From the NCBI GenBank assembly GCA_902168185.1, contig CABHOV010000089.1, positions 174,081 through 238,080 on the forward strand: 64,000 nucleotides of DNA, given 5' to 3'. A program made the translations under genes and the position numbers. The first letter of the stretch is position 1. Every line of letters begins with the position of its first letter. Below, piece by piece: positions 62,062-64,000 of the stretch. Under the pieces are notes generated by a model. That model searched no databases and was not told the DNA's origin. It was given only the letters and a program-made list of their open reading frames with translations. The DNA comes from an uncultured Bacteroides sp. Its GTDB lineage: Bacteria > Bacteroidota > Bacteroidia > Cytophagales > Cyclobacteriaceae.

Positions 62062-62088
62062 CAGAGTCACCGGAGGCCGGTGACTCTG
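62062..62088. repeat. CAGAGTC-type hairpin repeat, copy 3, inserted in PIN gene
   Basis: A perfect 12-base inverted repeat CAGAGTCACCGG / CCGGTGACTCTG around AGG. It shares the outer CAGAGTC / GACTCTG arms with copy 2. The PIN reading frame on the - strand runs into this hairpin and ends in a TGA at 62067-62069 inside it. Confidence 0.75.
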
Positions 62089-62210
62089 TGTTTTTCTATT
62101 TCACTAACATATTTTATGCTTGTCCGTTTGCCATTCAGACGATAAAAGTCTAGCAGAACATTTGTGTCTATGAATACAAGTGTATCAAGCGTATCGGATT
62201 CCTTACTCAT
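62067..62210 (-). pseudogene. Truncated PIN-domain nuclease gene
   Basis: I found this frame directly; it encodes 47 residues and starts 21 bases downstream of the preceding gene's stop. It contains LVFIDTNVLLDFYRL, the first acidic strand of PIN ribonuclease domains (metal-binding Asp in FIDTN), as in the PIN_8/DUF4935-like proteins, which are normally about 400 residues. The rest of the domain is missing and the frame terminates within the hairpin repeat. It is a truncated toxin-like nuclease gene, last in the two-gene unit. Confidence 0.7.
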
Positions 62211-62231
62211 AGACAAGTTTTATTGTCAGGA

Positions 62232-63410
62232 TTAAATAAAATTTGTTGTATCAATGTTTGTTAGGTCTATGCCTGCTTCTTTGAATTTTTCTGTGACATA
62301 AGCAAGTGTTTCTTTTGTAAGGAGTTTCTTAGCTGCTAAATCGAATAATTTAGATCTTACTAGTTGTACCCATGACTTTTTTTTCAATGTTGGTAATAGT
62401 GTCTTGAGATCGTCAAACTCATTGAAGATAACTTCTTGTCCATCTTGTAACTCGTATAGAATAGCGGTTTGTCGATCGTTGTTTTTATTAAAACCTTCTA
62501 GGACTATATCTTTTAACTCATCCAATTTCTTTTCAATCTCAGAGATTTTTTCCGAAGAGAATTTTTGGTCTTGAAGAAGCTCATTTTTGGGAGAATGCAT
62601 CCCTTCTAAATATTTTCGGAAATGCGTAAAGGCAACGGCTTCCACCATAGACATAAATTGAGCTCGTTGTGAAGGCATACCAATCTTTTGTTTTTCATTT
62701 GGAACTATACCATAATTCAGCAGCCCGGAAAGCGATAGTGTATAGTAATGTTGTAGCTGTTGGAGTAGTTGATAACTTCTAAATTGATATATACCTATAC
62801 TTATGGGTTCATTAGCTATCGGCTTATGATCAAACTTGTATCGATCTTTTATCAGTATATCGTTAAGGTGGTTAATTTGCTGAGCCAACATGTACTTAGG
62901 ATCTGAACTTTCCTTTTTTCTGTGGTTAAAATTCTTCTTCAGGTATTCAACCTTTTCTGATACTTTTTTCGAGAAAATCGTACGCTGCTCTGTCTGAATT
63001 TTTGTTAGCTCTTCTTCCGATACTTTCCAGTTATTAACATCACCCGTGACGTCACCGTTAAACCAACTGGTATAGGTTATTGTGAATTGTTTAGAATAAC
63101 CTAAGAAATAATTAATTATATCAGTATCAATTTTGAAGACTCTATCTGTCGCAGCTACAACCTCATTCCGCAACAGGACCCGAGCTTCAGGGTTTTCGTT
63201 GAATCGATCAAGAAGCTTTAACAAAAAAACTTGGTTTGTTATACTAATATTTACCATTGGGTTACAAAAACGACAGATGTAGTCAAACGTTAATTCTTGG
63301 CCGTCAATGCTTGCTGGCAACATCCTTTTCCGATTGCACAGTATACAGATACCATTAATTAATGAGGTGTTGTTGGTCTGTCTGCCGTTTTCTGTATTCA
63401 GCAATCCCAT
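62232..63410 (-). CDS. Zinc-ribbon and coiled-coil protein of unknown function
   Basis: A 392-residue protein. The N-terminal 60 residues hold a zinc site ICILCNRKRM ... YICRFCNP (Cys22, Cys25, Cys46, Cys49). A long helical middle follows (residues 120-290; EELTKIQTEQRTIFSKKVSEKVEYLKK, SYQLLQQLQHYYTLSLSGLLNYG). A coiled coil lies at about 295-350 (KISEIEKKLDELKDIVLEGFNKNND), and a conserved-looking C-terminal helix ends it. It lies in a 32-base-spaced unit with a small protein upstream and the broken PIN gene downstream. A sensor or scaffold in a defence-like unit is a fair guess; no family is recognised. Confidence 0.6.
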   Translation of the reverse strand: MGLLNTENGRQTNNTSLINGICILCNRKRMLPASIDGQELTFDYICRFCNPMVNISITNQVFLLKLLDRFNENPEARVLLRNEVVAATDRVFKIDTDIINYFLGYSKQFTITYTSWFNGDVTGDVNNWKVSEEELTKIQTEQRTIFSKKVSEKVEYLKKNFNHRKKESSDPKYMLAQQINHLNDILIKDRYKFDHKPIANEPISIGIYQFRSYQLLQQLQHYYTLSLSGLLNYGIVPNEKQKIGMPSQRAQFMSMVEAVAFTHFRKYLEGMHSPKNELLQDQKFSSEKISEIEKKLDELKDIVLEGFNKNNDRQTAILYELQDGQEVIFNEFDDLKTLLPTLKKKSWVQLVRSKLFDLAAKKLLTKETLAYVTEKFKEAGIDLTNIDTTNFI

Positions 63411-63442
63411 ATGGTTATTTAGTTATATATATTAATGTAGAT

Positions 63443-63730
63443 TTAGACTCGTTCGGTTGGAATAACTTCAAACGGCCATGTTGGGTTGCTATAGATATAG
63501 GGTGTTCCATTTTTCCTGTCAGTGATCTTGGCAAGAATTTTAAATCTTGTGCCAAAAGGGTATTTAGAAATGTCTTCTAATTTTGTAGAGCAACTGACAT
63601 AAAGATTTGGGGCATACGGATCTTGACCGGGGATTGGTCTGATGTGAACCTCTCCATGCCTGCCGGCATTGGAACTAGACCGGAAACTCTCGACTATAAT
63701 GTAAACATATCTTTCTTTTTTTCTGGCCAT
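63443..63730 (-). CDS. Small beta-rich protein of unknown function
   Basis: A 95-residue protein starting at the ATG at 63728-63730 (MARKKERYVYIIVESFRSS). The open frame upstream only runs through a TTG in the tRNA remnant and is not used. It has a basic N-terminus, a RHGEVHIRPIPGQDPYAPNLYVSC core and a KNGTPYIYSNPTWPFEVIP end with aromatic residues. No family is recognised. It precedes the zinc-ribbon gene by 32 bases. Confidence 0.5.
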   Translation of the reverse strand: MARKKERYVYIIVESFRSSSNAGRHGEVHIRPIPGQDPYAPNLYVSCSTKLEDISKYPFGTRFKILAKITDRKNGTPYIYSNPTWPFEVIPTERV

Positions 63731-63769
63731 AAAGTTTGGTCGGTAGAGATAAAAAAGAATTTTTTGCAA

Positions 63770-63808
63770 TGCCAAGGAGGGACTCGAACCCTCATGCTTT
63801 GAGATACT
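63770..63808 (-). tRNA. 3' fragment of a tRNA gene (attachment-site remnant)
   Basis: On the - strand the sequence contains a complete T-arm, stem GAGGG / CCCTC around the loop TTCGAGT, then the acceptor 3' strand CTTGGCA ending at 63770. The 5' two thirds of a tRNA are absent: the bases to the right are AT-rich and non-tRNA. The fragment is about 39 bases. The isotype is not certain; a class II leucine-type is possible from the acceptor sequence. Its 3' end points left, so the inserted DNA should lie to the right. Confidence 0.75.
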
Positions 63809-63825
63809 ATTTAATTTATTTTATT

Positions 63826-64000
63826 TTATTTTCCAGCCTCCAACATCTTCTTCAACAACGCAATCTTTTCATCCTTCTCTTTCAAAAGAGATTCATATAG
63901 TTTTTTATTCTCTTCACTCAAGCGTTTATTTTCTTTTACTTCATTCCTATACTCATCGAGAGGATTAAAAGTACATTGATATTGTTGAACTGTATTATTA
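63826..64000 (-). CDS. C-terminal part of coiled-coil regulator-like protein (N-terminal part outside window)
   Basis: A partial frame of 57 residues runs off the right edge. It is nearly all heptad-type coiled coil (KENKRLSEENKKLYESLLKEKDEKIALLKKMLEAGK), ending with a stop at 63826. Such tails occur on XRE-family regulators of Bacteroidota mobile elements. The HTH portion, if present, lies outside. It ends 17 bases from the tRNA remnant, as the gene at an element edge would. Confidence 0.5.
   Translation of the reverse strand, partial: NNTVQQYQCTFNPLDEYRNEVKENKRLSEENKKLYESLLKEKDEKIALLKKMLEAGK

Noticed and set aside
49581..63410. Possible integron cassette array
   Set aside because: Many small same-direction genes with spacers suggested cassettes, but I found no repeated attC-like element after the stops and no integrase.
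63731..63775. Upstream extension of the 95-residue gene from a TTG
   Set aside because: The extension would begin inside the tRNA acceptor end and add 15 unrelated residues, so the ATG at 63730 is preferred.
1..64000. CRISPR arrays, insertion sequences and prophage structural genes
   Set aside because: No regularly spaced repeats, transposase or phage structural proteins are visible. The only mobile signs are the tRNA scar, the HNH gene and the hairpins.

Overview
The window reads as chromosomal DNA from a Bacteroidota bacterium of the Cytophagales type. The signs are a secreted glucanase with a C-terminal type IX secretion sorting domain, a TonB receptor with STN and carboxypeptidase-like domains beside a DUF4249 lipoprotein, three DUF4252 proteins behind an ECF sigma/anti-sigma pair, a BatA-type membrane protein, tandem DUF4199 proteins, and weak or absent Shine-Dalgarno sequences. 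A conspicuous excess of TATA-containing words (TATAC, TATAG, TATATA) runs through coding and non-coding DNA alike. Chryseolinea- or Ohtaekwangia-like soil bacteria would fit, but the genus cannot be fixed from this sequence.

Layout, 0-31 kb. A Tat-exported molybdenum hydroxylase (large subunit cut by the left edge) is followed by a reverse-strand run of TPR protein, cytochrome c, SCO protein, HemJ and MOSC protein, divergent from a Crp/Fnr regulator. Next come ECF sigma, anti-sigma and three DUF4252 proteins (6.9-9.7 kb), two ABC exporters back to back around a SemiSWEET (9.7-14.4 kb), and small proteins including Hsp20, DUF1990, DUF1361 and two lipoproteins. A DUF4139 protein, a five-domain GH16 beta-glucanase, a rhodanese-thioredoxin fusion and a serine hydrolase follow. 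A gene-free block rich in hairpins (26.0-26.5 kb) lies beside a NUMOD4-HNH endonuclease. Then come a short SSB and a second ECF sigma/anti-sigma/outer-membrane unit.

Layout, 30-49.5 kb. A forward block carries a BatA protein, a dihydroorotase homologue that has lost its zinc ligands, two DUF4199 proteins, two family 2 glycosyltransferases, a SPOR-OmpA fusion and a bestrophin-like channel. After a GNAT protein and an MFS transporter, a tight reverse-strand operon encodes a secreted protein, a TonB receptor, a DUF4249 lipoprotein and an MG2-domain protein, probably one envelope uptake or secretion system. An ECF42-type sigma factor and its YCII/DGPF partner follow, separated by a perfect hairpin that ends five bases before the sigma start codon.

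Layout, 49.5-64 kb. This is an accessory-looking stretch of small, mostly reverse-strand genes: DUF695, DUF6326, DUF4386, DUF4240, an ACT protein, a CDP-alcohol phosphatidyltransferase, a lipase-like hydrolase, a RibD-C reductase, an NTF2-like protein and many orphans. Two STAS-like paralogues stand in the opposite direction. From 61 kb rightward there are three related CAGAGTC/GACTCTG hairpins, a frameshifted gene remnant and a PIN nuclease gene truncated exactly inside one hairpin. The same stretch has a two-gene unit of unknown function, an isolated 3' fragment of a tRNA gene at 63.77 kb, and the tail of a coiled-coil protein running off the right edge. The polarity of the tRNA fragment suggests that an integrated element begins there and extends to the right.
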